Shown: positions 25,645 to 35,477 of the stretch, piece by piece
How the letters are laid out: each line of letters opens with the position of its first letter
How positions within the stretch are numbered: the stretch's first letter is position 1
Source of the DNA: Planctomycetota bacterium
GTDB lineage: Bacteria > Planctomycetota > UBA8108 > JACQVS01
Assembly (NCBI GenBank): GCA_016209605.1
Contig: JACQVS010000010.1
Span: 1 to 47,121, forward strand
Direction of reading: 5' to 3'
DNA length: 47,121 nucleotides
Notes under the pieces: generated by a model
Told to the model about the DNA's origin: nothing
The model's input: the letters and a program-made list of their open reading frames with translations, nothing else
The model's database searches: none
Made by a program: the position numbers and the translations under genes

Positions 25645-27330
25645 CTAATTTTTTAGTTTAGGCAGCAGCGGGACGTCCTTGTTCGGATTCCTCTTCTGCT
25701 CCGCCGCCCTCTTCAAAACCTCGATGATCTCCTTGGCCTCGAGGAACTTGAGGAGGCTCACGGGATGGCGGTTGCGAACCTCTTCCAGGCGGTGCAGGGC
25801 CTTGTCGTATTCGCCCCGCTCGATCAGCCCTTCCGCGAGCACCTGCCGCGTGGTGATGGCGAACTCCCGGCGAGCGAAGAGGTCGTAACCGATGAAAAAG
25901 CCGAGGAAGGCGAGGATCAAGGCCGCACTGCTGGCGCGGAGGAGGATCTTCCTGCGGGCGCGCTGGCGCTCCAGCTTGCCGCTGCGGATCTTTTCGTAAA
26001 TCTCCTTGGCGCGCTTGTGGTCACGGTCGTACTCGATGACCTTGGCCAGGGCGCGCTCGGCGATGTCGAGGAGCCCTTTGCGGAGGCCGTCGCGCGCCAT
26101 CTCCAGGAGCCGGTCGATGGCGCCGGCCTTGTCGCCGAGGGCGAAGAGCGTCTCGGCGTGCTCGAAACGCAGGTTTTTCTGGGTTGGAAAGCGGGCGATC
26201 ATCCGGGAGAGATGGTCCCGCGCCAGCTCTTCCAGCCCGAGGCCGCGAAGGTGCTTGGCCATCTCCGTCCCGAAGGTGAGCAGGGGGCTGTCGGCGTCCC
26301 GCTGTTCGATGATGTCGTAGAGCTTCTGCCAGGCGCCGATGTCCTTGGGATTCAGCTCGATCGACTGGCGCAGCCCCTCTTCGGCCCCTTCGAGGTCGCC
26401 GCCGTCGAGGTGGGCCAGGGCCAGCAGCTTGAAATAGGTGGCGGCGTCATCCTTTTTCTCCTCGGCCAGGGAAAGCTCGGCGACTTTCTGGAGGAGGACG
26501 CGGTTGCCCGGCTCGCGCTCGAGGGCGGCCTTGAGGCGAACCAGGGTGCGGGCCCGCTCCTCCGGGGTGCCGTCCCCCGGGAACTGCTCGAGCAGCTCCA
26601 TGCCATCGACCGGCCTGGCCCTCTTCTTCCCCACCAGCTCGGCAATGGCCTGGCAGGCCTCGAAGCGGCTGGCGGGGATCTTGGCAATGACCTCGCGAAT
26701 CGCCCGCGTGCCGTCCAGCAGCTCGACGGCGGCCTGGGTGACTTCATCCTCCTCGTACTCCTTGAGGAGGCTCTCCTTTTCCGCCGCCGGAATCTGATAG
26801 ATGTCGTTTTCCGAGGGCAGGCACTTGCGAATGGCCTCCCAGTCGTCGATGCGCCGGGCCGCTTCCATGATCACCGGGCCGACCGGCAGCTCGATGCCGG
26901 CCCCGATGATCTCGCGGTCAAAGGCGTTGGGATCCTTGATATATTCGGAAAACTCGAAGGTGCCGTCGCGGAAGGTGAAGGTCTCGAAGAGCAATTCCTT
27001 CACCAGATCGTGCACGTACTCGAGGTACTCCTCCTTCTTGATGACTTCGGATTCGTCGAGGATCTCGCCCAGCGTCTTCTTGCGGGTCTTCTTGTAGCGG
27101 ACCAGCGCTTTTTCAAGGACCTTGGAGTCGACGATCCCCTTCTCCTCGATCCAGCGCGGGATGGAAAAACCGGTGTTGTCGGAATAGGAAAGGATCTTGC
27201 CATCCCGGAAGAGGATGCGGCGGACCTCCTGCCCGCGGCGCATGGTCAAAACGCCGGACTTGCGGTTGGCGGCGAGGTTTTGCGCCACGTCCGCAATCGG
27301 GATGGAGTGGATGTCTCCTTGAAATTTCAT
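25645..27330 (-). CDS. DUF4388 (PATAN) protein with TPRs and one membrane segment
   Basis: This is a 561-residue protein. Residues 1-~55 match the start of DUF4388/PATAN (G-D-I-H-S-I-P-I-A-D-V-A-Q, G-V-L-T-M, I-L-F-R-D-G-K-I), with the helical remainder to ~230. PATAN domains appear in gliding, two-component and GTPase regulatory proteins. Residues ~255-450 contain TPR-like helical repeats. A single transmembrane helix lies at ~462-482, and a last TPR pair lies beyond it (E-R-G-E-Y-D-K-A-L). The start is set at ATG 27330 because M-K-F-Q-G-D opens the domain; the upstream frame is not homologous. It is probably a regulatory scaffold at the membrane. Confidence 0.8.
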   Translation of the reverse strand: MKFQGDIHSIPIADVAQNLAANRKSGVLTMRRGQEVRRILFRDGKILSYSDNTGFSIPRWIEEKGIVDSKVLEKALVRYKKTRKKTLGEILDESEVIKKEEYLEYVHDLVKELLFETFTFRDGTFEFSEYIKDPNAFDREIIGAGIELPVGPVIMEAARRIDDWEAIRKCLPSENDIYQIPAAEKESLLKEYEEDEVTQAAVELLDGTRAIREVIAKIPASRFEACQAIAELVGKKRARPVDGMELLEQFPGDGTPEERARTLVRLKAALEREPGNRVLLQKVAELSLAEEKKDDAATYFKLLALAHLDGGDLEGAEEGLRQSIELNPKDIGAWQKLYDIIEQRDADSPLLTFGTEMAKHLRGLGLEELARDHLSRMIARFPTQKNLRFEHAETLFALGDKAGAIDRLLEMARDGLRKGLLDIAERALAKVIEYDRDHKRAKEIYEKIRSGKLERQRARRKILLRASSAALILAFLGFFIGYDLFARREFAITTRQVLAEGLIERGEYDKALHRLEEVRNRHPVSLLKFLEAKEIIEVLKRAAEQKRNPNKDVPLLPKLKN

Positions 27331-27493
27331 GTCGAAACGGCCCGCAATTGAGGTGAAAATAATCGAGAATAAATGTTTTAATCGAGTATATGATGATTTC
27401 TCGCCGGATGCCCAGCTTTCGGGCAAGAACCGGAAAAATGGACGACCTGTACGGATTCTGGGAAGTTCTGAGAATTATTGAGGGGATAACATC

Positions 27494-27961
27494 ATGGGGA
27501 AGACGAGAGTCGACTGGGACACTTACTTCATGCGCATCGCCCGCGAGGTCTCCGGCCGCTCGACCTGCGACCGCAAGCACGTCGGCGCGGTGATCGTCCG
27601 CGACCGCAACATCCTCTCGACCGGCTACAACGGCTCGATCGCCGGCATGCCGCACTGCGACGAGGTGGGGCACATGCTGGAAAACGGCCACTGCATCGCC
27701 ACCATCCACGCCGAGGCCAACGCCATCCTGCAGGCGGCCAAGAACGGCGTCAACATCGCCAACGCCTTCATTTACGTGAGCGCCAGCCCCTGTTGGAACT
27801 GCTTCAAGATGATCGCCAACGCCGGCATCAAGAAGGTCTGCTTCGGCGAGTTCTACCGCGACGAGCGCATCTTCGACGTCGCCCGCCGCCTCGGCATCGA
27901 GCTGGTCGACCTCTCCAAGGCCCCCTGGCGCGAGGGGGAGACGGCTCCCTGCGAAAATTAG
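27494..27961 (+). CDS. Deoxycytidylate (dCMP) deaminase
   Basis: This 155-residue zinc enzyme deaminates dCMP to dUMP, the precursor of dTMP. The zinc/catalytic motif is H72-A-E74 and the second is P-C100-W-N-C103. N-G-S-I-A-G-M-P-H-C near residues 46-55 and H-C-I-A-T-I-H fit the ComEB/dCMP deaminase branch rather than cytidine deaminase. Length is typical. GAGGGG is well spaced before ATG 27494. It is divergent from the DUF4388 gene. Cytoplasmic and housekeeping. Confidence 0.93.
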   Translation: MGKTRVDWDTYFMRIAREVSGRSTCDRKHVGAVIVRDRNILSTGYNGSIAGMPHCDEVGHMLENGHCIATIHAEANAILQAAKNGVNIANAFIYVSASPCWNCFKMIANAGIKKVCFGEFYRDERIFDVARRLGIELVDLSKAPWREGETAPCEN

Positions 27962-28108
27962 CCGCCGGAATTACGTTCACCAATCCCGCCCGGCGTGACC
28001 TGGTCCCCTTGGGGAGGGCCTGGAAGGTCAAGGGCCGCCGGCGGCGAAGCCGTTTCGCTTGCCGCCCGCGGTTCACCCATCCCCCTGGCGATGAAAGGAG
28101 CGGTCCTC

Positions 28109-29283
28109 ATGAGCGGCAAAAACCTCGGCCTGGCCGCGGCGGGTCTCCTGGCCCTTCTGGCGGCGGTGACGGTGGCATTCTGGCCCAGGGTGGAAGAAAA
28201 AGCCTCTCCGCCCGTGGTTCGGCGCGAAAATCTGCCACTCCCGGCGGCCGCGATGGAGCCGGAGAGCGCCGCAGCGCCACTCTCGGCCCTGGCGCCGGCC
28301 GCGCCTCCGCCGGCACCGGCGCGACCGGCGCTGCGCGTCCGGGTGGTAGATGGGGAGGGGAGGGCTATCGAAAACGCCTCCGTTCGGTTGGTGTGGTGCG
28401 ACCGGGCCGGTGGGGAAAGAGGTGGTCACGACTTCCGTCATCGGCTCGTGCTCGAAGACAAGAACGAGAGCGGCGAGTTCGTCGCGCCAGAGCGACTGGG
28501 TGACACCGCCGTACTGGTTGCGGCCGCGCCGCTCTTTGCCCCTCAGAATAAAAAAATTGACGACTTCCCGAAATCGGGGCTTGCAGGGGCGGTCGTGATG
28601 ATCCTCGAACCGGCTCCAGTGATCACCGGGCGGTTGGTGGACGCCGCTCGCGGGAACGTTCCGATCTCCGGGGCTCTGGTCAGCTCCTTGGCAAACAAAA
28701 CAGATCCCATACTTTCGGTTCCGAAGCCCGGCGCCTGCTCTACCATCTCTGCCACTTGACCGAAGCTCGGGCGCGCCTCCAGGAGAGCATCGCCATTCGC
28801 ATCCGTTCGGGCGAATCGGAGGCGATGCGGACCGTCCAGCTCGCCTGCGGCGAGGAAAACACCGTGGAGTTCCTCCTCAAGGCCGAGCGGACGGCGGTCT
28901 TCGGAAGGGTCCTCAACCCGGCCAGAGCGCCGGTGCCCAAGGCGACCATCGTTGCCGTGGATAAATACACCCGTGTCCACATCGGTCTCTCGGTCTTTCC
29001 GTTCACCAGCAAGGTGGCGTTCACCGATCCGGATGGCCGCTACGAGATCTCTTTGCCCGACGATTCGCTTCCGGTGCATGTCGTGGCGCACCATCCAGAT
29101 CACTCCCTTTACGTGAGCGAGCTGCAGCCGGTCTCTCCCGGGAAAGAAGTCCGCTGCTACGCGATTTTTCCTCAGGGAGCGCGGGCGCGTATTGCCATCC
29201 CCGAACGAAAGCCATTCGAGATCCCCCTGACTCCCGAGCCCGGCCGGGTTGTCCGCATCGTCAAGATGCTGCCAACAAAGTAA
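28109..29283 (+). pseudogene. Exported carboxypeptidase-regulatory/Ig-like protein, frameshifted
   Basis: Two frames appear to belong to one gene. Frame 1, 28109-28759, encodes a membrane or signal segment (residues 5-24), an Ala/Pro linker and a first beta-sandwich (L-R-V-R-V-V-D-G-E-G-R-A-I-E-N-A-S-V). It ends with an unlikely tail, P-G-A-C-S-T-I-S-A-T. The next frame is open from upstream of 28700 and runs to 29283 with a second sandwich: V-F-G-R-V-L-N-P-A-R-A-P-V-P-K, then D-P-D-G-R-Y-E-I-S-L-P-D. Both are transthyretin/carboxypeptidase-regulatory type domains. AGGAG precedes ATG 28109. A frameshift or small internal deletion around 28690-28756 is the simplest reading. A second short gene starting at TTG 28756 is possible but lacks a signal peptide. 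Confidence 0.6.
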
Positions 29284-29289
29284 GAAAAA

Positions 29290-29763
29290 TTATGGAAGCG
29301 ATTCCTTTTGATTTTCCAGGTAATCCGTCAATTTCTTTTTGAATTGGCGGAAGACTTTTTGGATGGTTCTGATCCCATCGATCATCCGGCTCCACTCCAG
29401 TTGAAAACCGTAACTGTGGAAGACGACATGCCGGAAATTGCGGTAGGGTGCTAAATTTGAAGCAAGCGATTTACCAAGTAAAATTGGCAATGGCTTGAAA
29501 CCCGGGGAACAAAATCGCTTGAAAAGCTCGGAGTGCCAGGTATCGCCGGTGGGCAAATCAACACCATGGTAACGGCAGATTCTTTTCATGATGTGTTCGA
29601 CGCCATTATAAAATTGAGCCAGGAATGCCGCTGCGGCTGTCTTTTCTCTGATGGTGGGTTCTCGTTCTCCAACGTCCTTCAACAAGGAGACCAGCTCCTT
29701 CACTGTCGATTCCATGAGTTCAAATTCGATGGTGACCTCTTTTTCGAGATCAGCGAAGGTCAT
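29290..29763 (-). CDS. HEPN-domain toxin (HepT-like)
   Basis: This 157-residue all-helical protein is of the HEPN / 'nucleotidyltransferase substrate-binding' type. It carries R111-H-V-V-F-H116-S-Y118, matching the RX4HXY motif that marks HEPN RNases active as type VII toxins. It overlaps its MNT partner by ATGA (29760-29763), with the antitoxin gene first. The pair is visibly AT-richer than its surroundings, which suits horizontal acquisition. Expected role: RNA cleavage, kept in check by the MNT partner; target not inferable from sequence. Confidence 0.8.
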   Translation of the reverse strand: MTFADLEKEVTIEFELMESTVKELVSLLKDVGEREPTIREKTAAAAFLAQFYNGVEHIMKRICRYHGVDLPTGDTWHSELFKRFCSPGFKPLPILLGKSLASNLAPYRNFRHVVFHSYGFQLEWSRMIDGIRTIQKVFRQFKKKLTDYLENQKESLP

Positions 29764-30029
29764 AACAACACTTTGCCCCTCTTCTTGATGAGTCTGGTGA
29801 AAGGCGTAAGTGGGCTTAAAGGAACGACGTCCAAAGGAATTTCCAGTTCTTCCTCAAGATGGGCTCCAAACTCGTACAGCTTCCAGCCGTCTATTCCGTC
29901 GCAAGCCAAATCCAAATCTTTTGCTTGATCTGGAGTTTCTAGCGCGCTGCCGAAAAGGATGAGCCGCGTCGCACCATAAGCTCTTGCCAGCCTAATTGCC
30001 TTATCGATCTGCTCTTTTCTTACTGCCAT
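29760..30029 (-). CDS. MNT nucleotidyltransferase antitoxin (MntA-like)
   Basis: This 89-residue minimal nucleotidyltransferase of the pol-beta superfamily has F-G27-S28, then nine residues, then D38-L-D40, the G-S-x(n)-D-x-D metal and nucleotide site. Known MntA antitoxins AMPylate the Tyr of the RX4HXY motif in HepT, so both partners here retain the needed residues. The start is ATG 30029, with a perfect TATAAT 8 nt upstream. It is first gene of the pair. Confidence 0.82.
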   Translation of the reverse strand: MAVRKEQIDKAIRLARAYGATRLILFGSALETPDQAKDLDLACDGIDGWKLYEFGAHLEEELEIPLDVVPLSPLTPFTRLIKKRGKVLL

Positions 30030-30037
30030 GGTATGTC

Positions 30038-30043
30038 ATTATA
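30038..30043 (-). promoter_or_regulatory. Consensus -10 box for the HEPN-MNT pair
   Basis: ATTATA on the plus strand is TATAAT on the minus strand, ending 8 nt before the MNT start. A weak -35-like TTGGTA is 18 nt further upstream. The short distance leaves little or no 5' leader. Confidence 0.45.
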
Positions 30044-30081
30044 CTTGATTGCAATTCTGTCTACCAATCGTTCGGGAAGGC

Positions 30082-31434
30082 TCAGGACTTCGCGATCACC
30101 TCTCTCCGGCTGGGCTTGATCTTGCCGGGGGGCCCGGTGGCGGCTTTTTTCTCCATGCGGTACTGCCAGTCGCGCAGGGCGGGCAGGTTCTCCTCGACCT
30201 TGGCGAAGATGGCGGCGATGCGCCCCATCTTCTCCGGCGACGGCCGGATGTAGTTCCAGTCCATGTCGAGGGAGCGGTCGATCTTGATCCGGCAGTTGGG
30301 GTAGGTTTCCTGTCGATAATCCACGCCGGCGGCGGCGAGCTGGGCGGTCCAGGGGGTCTTCGGCCCCTTGTAGCCGCGCGTCCGCAGGCGCTCCCAGTGA
30401 GGGATGGGGGCGGGGACGTAGTGGCCGATGGGCAGCCCCTCGGCGTTGAGCGCCTTCTCCACCGTGTCGCGGCTCACGCCGGCGGCGTGGATGGGATTGA
30501 AGTTCAGGGAAAGGGTGTAATAAGAGGGGATGGTCCCCGCCGGGTAATACGGGAACTCGGCGATGCCCACGCCTTGCATGCCCTCTCTGAGCAGGGCGAC
30601 GTTCCTCCTCCGCCCCTCGATCTCGCGGTCCACTTTCTTGAGCTGTTCGATGAGCAGGACGGCGGTGATGGGAGAGAGCCGGTAGCTGTAGACGAGGGAA
30701 TCGACGTAGGGGAGCAGCTCCTTGGGGAAGCCGGGATCGGGCGATCTTCCCATGTGCTGGGAAAAGAGCGCGGCGCGCCAGTAGACCTCCTCGTGCCGGG
30801 TCACCAGGTAGCCCGCCTCGGTGGTGCCGAGGAGCTTGAAGCCCATGCAGGAGAAGCCCGAGGCGTCGCCCCAGCAGCCGGCCATTCTTCCTCCCACCCT
30901 GGCGCCGTGGGCCTGGCTGCCGTCCTCGATCACCGGCAGGCCGTGGCGGCGGGCGACTTTCATGATGGCGGGCATGTCGGCCGGCTGGCCGTGAATGTGC
31001 ACCGTCAGGATGGCCCGGGTGCGGCGAGTGATGCGGCTCTCGATGGCGCCCGGGTCCATGAGGCCGGTGTCGGCGAGGCAGTCGGTGAAGATGGGGACCG
31101 CGCCGCAGTGGAGGATGCAGGAGGTGGAGGCCCCCCAGGAGTAGGGGGTGGTGATGACCTCGTCTCCGTGTCCGATCTCCATGCCGAGGAGCGCGATCTG
31201 GAGCGAGGCGTGGCCGGAGGAGACCACCATGCAGTGCTTCGCCTTCTGCCATCGAGCGATGGCCTCCTCCGCCTCGCGGATGATGGGATGGTGCTTCCCC
31301 AGGCCGACGGTGGCCCCTTTTTCCAGGAGCTTGACGGCGCGCTGGATGGCGCGTTTGGTGAATGTGGGATGCTGATCGGGCGGCACCGGCCCCAATTTTT
31401 TGCCGCCCAGCAGGGCTAGCCGAGTCGCTTTCAT
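30082..31434 (-). CDS. DegT/DnrJ/EryC1/StrS family PLP aminotransferase
   Basis: This 450-residue fold-type I PLP enzyme has S-G-H-A-S-L-Q near residue 73 (phosphate site), T-T-P-Y-S-W at 95-100, and I-E-D171-G-S-Q-A-H-G for the PLP-ring Asp. G-F-K200-L-L-G-T-T-E-A-G carries the Schiff-base lysine. DegT/StrS enzymes aminate keto-sugars, or in some branches dehydrate them, for amino-sugar synthesis. The C-terminus is longer than usual, with a basic tail. AAGGAG lies 4 nt before ATG 31434. It is on the same strand as the SDR-ROK-SIS-MetE-like operon but 350 bp downstream of its remnant, so linkage is only suggestive. Confidence 0.88.
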   Translation of the reverse strand: MKATRLALLGGKKLGPVPPDQHPTFTKRAIQRAVKLLEKGATVGLGKHHPIIREAEEAIARWQKAKHCMVVSSGHASLQIALLGMEIGHGDEVITTPYSWGASTSCILHCGAVPIFTDCLADTGLMDPGAIESRITRRTRAILTVHIHGQPADMPAIMKVARRHGLPVIEDGSQAHGARVGGRMAGCWGDASGFSCMGFKLLGTTEAGYLVTRHEEVYWRAALFSQHMGRSPDPGFPKELLPYVDSLVYSYRLSPITAVLLIEQLKKVDREIEGRRRNVALLREGMQGVGIAEFPYYPAGTIPSYYTLSLNFNPIHAAGVSRDTVEKALNAEGLPIGHYVPAPIPHWERLRTRGYKGPKTPWTAQLAAAGVDYRQETYPNCRIKIDRSLDMDWNYIRPSPEKMGRIAAIFAKVEENLPALRDWQYRMEKKAATGPPGKIKPSRREVIAKS

Positions 31435-31784
31435 GGCACTCCTTGCAAGCAGAAGCTCTTCGAAGCATTATGACTTCGCTTTGAAAATAAACCCCCTCAG
31501 GATACCGGCAAATCCGAAAATTTGAAGGGCTCAGGATCAGGGCCGATGTGCCGGTGCGGGGCACTTATTCCGTCTCTCTGAAATTTGCTTCTGGTGGAAA
31601 ACGACTCCTGGACCTGTTGGTTAACGGAAAATTAGGGCTGGAAGGTATAGGCGGGCTGCACGCTTCGCGCTCCACCCGCAACCCAATAAAAACCGCAAAG
31701 ACGCAAAGGGAATTAGAGATTGGTCCTCAGCCACCAAGACTTCTCCGCAGCCTGCGAAGATGATTTGATGGAAGGGTCTAACCA
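31435..31784. other. Non-coding gap with a repeat copy
   Basis: No convincing gene is visible. The stretch includes a partial copy of the AACCGCAAAG-type repeat at 31691-31710 and decayed sequence downstream of the MBL-fold remnant. The last ~200 bp may be leftover from the deletion that removed that gene. Confidence 0.5.
31691..31710 (+). repeat. Dispersed AACCGCAAAG-type repeat, copy 3
   Basis: AACCGCAAAGACGCAAAGGG matches the first part of the copies at 3177-3205 and 3290-3318. It is intergenic. Confidence 0.45.
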
Positions 31785-31864
31785 CTAGAGATGGAAAACG
31801 CCGGGATCATCCGGAGCCCGGGCGATGTCGGAAAGCAGCGCCTCGTCGGAAAGGACCGGCTCGA

Positions 31865-31868
<4 letters not shown>
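31785..31868 (-). pseudogene. N-terminal remnant of an MBL-fold (UlaG-like) hydrolase
   Basis: The GTG at 31868 overlaps the stop of the MetE-like gene as GTGA and opens a 27-codon frame that includes P-V-L-S-D-E-A-L-L, then D-D-P-G-V-F-H-L, then TAG, W, L, D. In UlaG-type metal-dependent hydrolases such an N-terminus usually continues F-H-L-W-W-L-G-Q-S-G-F, so the TAG looks like a mutated Trp codon (TGG). Similarity ends a few codons later. It is the former last gene of the operon, now truncated. Confidence 0.6.
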
Positions 31869-32895
<1,027 letters not shown>

Positions 32896-32899
<4 letters not shown>

Positions 32900-33678
32900 G
32901 AGCGTCCTAGGTTTTCGTAAAGTTTCGCCAATCGCCGGGCGTGCTCATCGTACGCCGCCTCGAAAAGGGCCGCCGACTTCTTCACGCCGACGGCGGCGGC
33001 GCCGCTCAAAACCTTGGGCGGCTTGCCGGCCTTCACCAGGCGCGCCGCCACCTCCGCCTTGATGGAGTTGATGAGGAGGCAGCCGCCGACCGTCGATCCC
33101 GGAGCCACCGGCGTCTCCAGCCCTGGAATCGACACCATGGCGTCCCCCGGCGGAGCGCCGGTGTCGAGGACGAGGTCGGCGAAGTCCTGCAGCTTCTTGC
33201 CGCGCGGATCGTGGCTGCGGCTCGCCTCCGAGTGCCGCTTGCTGATCACGGCCACCACCTTGAGGCCGCGCTTCTTGAAGCCCTCGGCCATCTCGATGGG
33301 AACCCGGTTCGTGCCGCTCGAGGAGGCGACCAGCGCCGAATCCTTCCTTGAAATTGAGAAGTTGCGCAGGATACGCTCGGCCAGGCCGCTCGCGTTTTCC
33401 AAGAACATCGCCTGGCGCTGGCCGTTCGCGCCGACCACCAGGTTGTGGAAGCTGAGCGACAGCTCGACGATGGGATTGAAGCCGGGGAACGAGCCGTAGC
33501 GCGGCCACATCTCCTCGATGAGGATGCGGCTGTGCCCGGCTCCGAAGAGGTGCACCATGCGGCCGGCTAGGATGGTCCGGGCGAACCAGCCGGCCGCCTT
33601 TTGAACCGCCGCTTGCTGCGCGGCGACGAGGCCGATCAGCTCCCGGCACTTCTCGAGGTAAACTTCCATGGGATTCAT
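32896..33678 (-). CDS. SIS-domain sugar isomerase (UPF0309-like)
   Basis: This 260-residue protein has a double-wound SIS fold. The phosphosugar-binding segments are F-G-A-G-H-S-R near residues 40-46 and S-S-S-G-T-N-R-V-P-I-E-M mid-protein, and the family segment S-T-V-G-G-C-L-L-I-N follows. This pattern matches the UPF0309 group, predicted to isomerise or bind phosphosugars. The start at 33678 overlaps the ROK stop as ATGA; a Met three codons later (33669) is the alternative. Likely acts on the product of the adjacent kinase. Confidence 0.82.
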
Positions 33679-34580
33679 GATTCCTGCTCGAAAAAATGGA
33701 TGGCGTAATAAGCCGCCCCGAGCGCGCCGGCGAACTCGCCCAGGACGGCCGGGATGATGCGGACCTTCTCGCCGAGGGGGCGCCACTCGAACCGGTCCAG
33801 CCAGCGATGAAGCGGATCGAGGAGCGCCGGGCCGGCCTGAGCGATGCCGCCGCCGAGGATGACGACCTCGGGGTCGAGGACGTTGATAATCGAGGCGATG
33901 GCGCAGGCGAGGGCCTTCACCGACTTGAGCCAGACCGCCGTCGCCTCAGCATCGCCCGCGAGATGGGCCTCGACGAGCGCCTGCGTCGAGGGGAAGCGCC
34001 CGCGGGAGCGCTCCGGCAGGCTGTAGTTGCCGATGGCCCACTCGATGCTCCCCGGCATGCCGGTCACGTCGGGGACTCCCTCGGGATCCAGGCAGAGGTG
34101 CCCCAGATGGCCGGCGCGGCCCGAGCGGCCTTTCAGGAGGCGGCCGTCGGCGAGGATGGCGCCGCCGACGCCGGTCCCCAGGGTCAGCAGCGCCGCGTGA
34201 TGGCACCCCCGCGCCGCGCCTCTCCAGACCTCGCCCAGGAGGGCGGCGTGGGCGTCGTTCAGGACCGGCACCATCTCCCAGTCCTTGAGGTAGGCGGTCC
34301 AGTCGAAGCGCTCGAGGCCGCGCAGCCTTCCGGGCAGGCAGACGATGGAGCGGCTGTCGCGCCCGGCGTGGCCCGGCGCTGAAATCCCCACCCAGGCCGC
34401 TTTGCGCTTCTGGCGCTTCTCGATGGCGCCGATCTCCCGGCGGATGGCTTCGGCCCAGCCGGCCCTGGCGTCGTCCGCGGTGCTGAAGTCGAAGCGCTCG
34501 AGCTCGCCGCCGCTCTCCAGCGCCGCCACCACCTTGACGTTGGTGCCGCCGAGATCGATGCCGATGGCGTAGTCGTTCAT
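33675..34580 (-). CDS. ROK family sugar kinase
   Basis: This 301-residue protein has the ATP-binding G-I-D-L-G-G-T-N-V-K near residues 7-16, T-L-G-T-G-V-G-G-A-I-L and I-L-G-G-G-I, as in ROK kinases of the glucokinase type. The usual ROK zinc motif C-x-C-G-x-x-G-C-x-E is degenerate: after G-H-L-G-H-L-C the sequence runs D-P-E-G-V-P-D-V-T-G-M-P-G-S-I-E, with only one Cys, though the final Glu is kept. The start is at ATG 34580, 4 bp after the SDR stop. It probably phosphorylates a hexose-like substrate for the SIS enzyme. Confidence 0.88.
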   Translation of the reverse strand: MNDYAIGIDLGGTNVKVVAALESGGELERFDFSTADDARAGWAEAIRREIGAIEKRQKRKAAWVGISAPGHAGRDSRSIVCLPGRLRGLERFDWTAYLKDWEMVPVLNDAHAALLGEVWRGAARGCHHAALLTLGTGVGGAILADGRLLKGRSGRAGHLGHLCLDPEGVPDVTGMPGSIEWAIGNYSLPERSRGRFPSTQALVEAHLAGDAEATAVWLKSVKALACAIASIINVLDPEVVILGGGIAQAGPALLDPLHRWLDRFEWRPLGEKVRIIPAVLGEFAGALGAAYYAIHFFEQES

Positions 34581-34584
34581 GGGC

Positions 34585-35379
34585 TCACTCCGCGTGCTGT
34601 CCTTCCGATACGGACCAGCCGCCGTCCACCGCCAGCACCTGTCCGGTGGCGTAGCGGGAGTCATCCGAGAGGAAATATATGGCGGCGGCGTCCAGATCGC
34701 TCGCCTGCCCGAGGCGCCCGCCCTCGAGGGGCTGCTTGGTCCGGAGGTACTGGAGGATCGCCGCGTCGCCGGCGGCGCGGGAGGCCATCTTGGTCTCGAC
34801 CAGGGCAGGGGCGATGGCGTTGAAGCGGATGTTTTGAGGAGCGTAATGAGCGGCGGCCGACCGGGTGAGGCCGATGACCGCCGCCTTGGCCGCGGCATAG
34901 GCGTGGGTGGCGAAGTGGCGCGGCGCCGGGGAAAAGCCCAGCACCGAGGCCATGTTCAGGATGCTGCCGCCCGTTCCCCGCCGGAGAAACTCCCGGATGG
35001 CGGCGCGGTTCGAGTAGAAGAGCGAGGTGAGGTTGAGGCGCAGGGTCTCCTCCCAGCCGCCGTCGGTGATCTCGTGCAGAGGCCCGTCTCCCAGCTTGCG
35101 GCCGCTGCCGCCGGCGACGTGGTAGAGGCCGTGGAAGCCGCCGAACTCCCGCGCCGCGAGCTCGATGGCGCTCCCCGCCGTGCCGGAAAGGCACGCATCG
35201 CCTGCGAGGACGCGCGCCCGCTCTCCGAGCTCCGAGCGCGCCGCCTCGGCTCGCTCCTCGTCTCGTCCGGCAGCGACCACCCGCGCGCCCGCCTCGATGC
35301 AGGCCTTGGCGGCCGAAAGGCCGATGCCGGCCGTGCCGCCGATGATGACGATGACCTTGCCTTCAAGCTTCCTGTCCAT
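34585..35379 (-). CDS. Short-chain dehydrogenase/reductase (SDR)
   Basis: This 264-residue classical SDR has G14-G-T-A-G-I-G20 for NAD(P) binding, the catalytic triad S145 (N-M-A-S), Y161 and K165 (Y-A-A-A-K), and the C-terminal D-G-G-W. It is first gene of the minus-strand operon. ATG 35379 begins the conserved N-terminus; a start 14 codons upstream is possible but unlike the family. It probably oxidises or reduces a sugar or polyol. Promoter signals were not clear in 35380-35477. Confidence 0.88.
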   Translation of the reverse strand: MDRKLEGKVIVIIGGTAGIGLSAAKACIEAGARVVAAGRDEERAEAARSELGERARVLAGDACLSGTAGSAIELAAREFGGFHGLYHVAGGSGRKLGDGPLHEITDGGWEETLRLNLTSLFYSNRAAIREFLRRGTGGSILNMASVLGFSPAPRHFATHAYAAAKAAVIGLTRSAAAHYAPQNIRFNAIAPALVETKMASRAAGDAAILQYLRTKQPLEGGRLGQASDLDAAAIYFLSDDSRYATGQVLAVDGGWSVSEGQHAE

Positions 35380-35477
35380 GACCGTAATCCCAAGGATATT
35401 AAAAATTCGCCGCCGCGACAAATTTTTTCCACTAAGTAATCGTTGCCTGACAGTTCTGGCGATGTTAAATTATTTGA

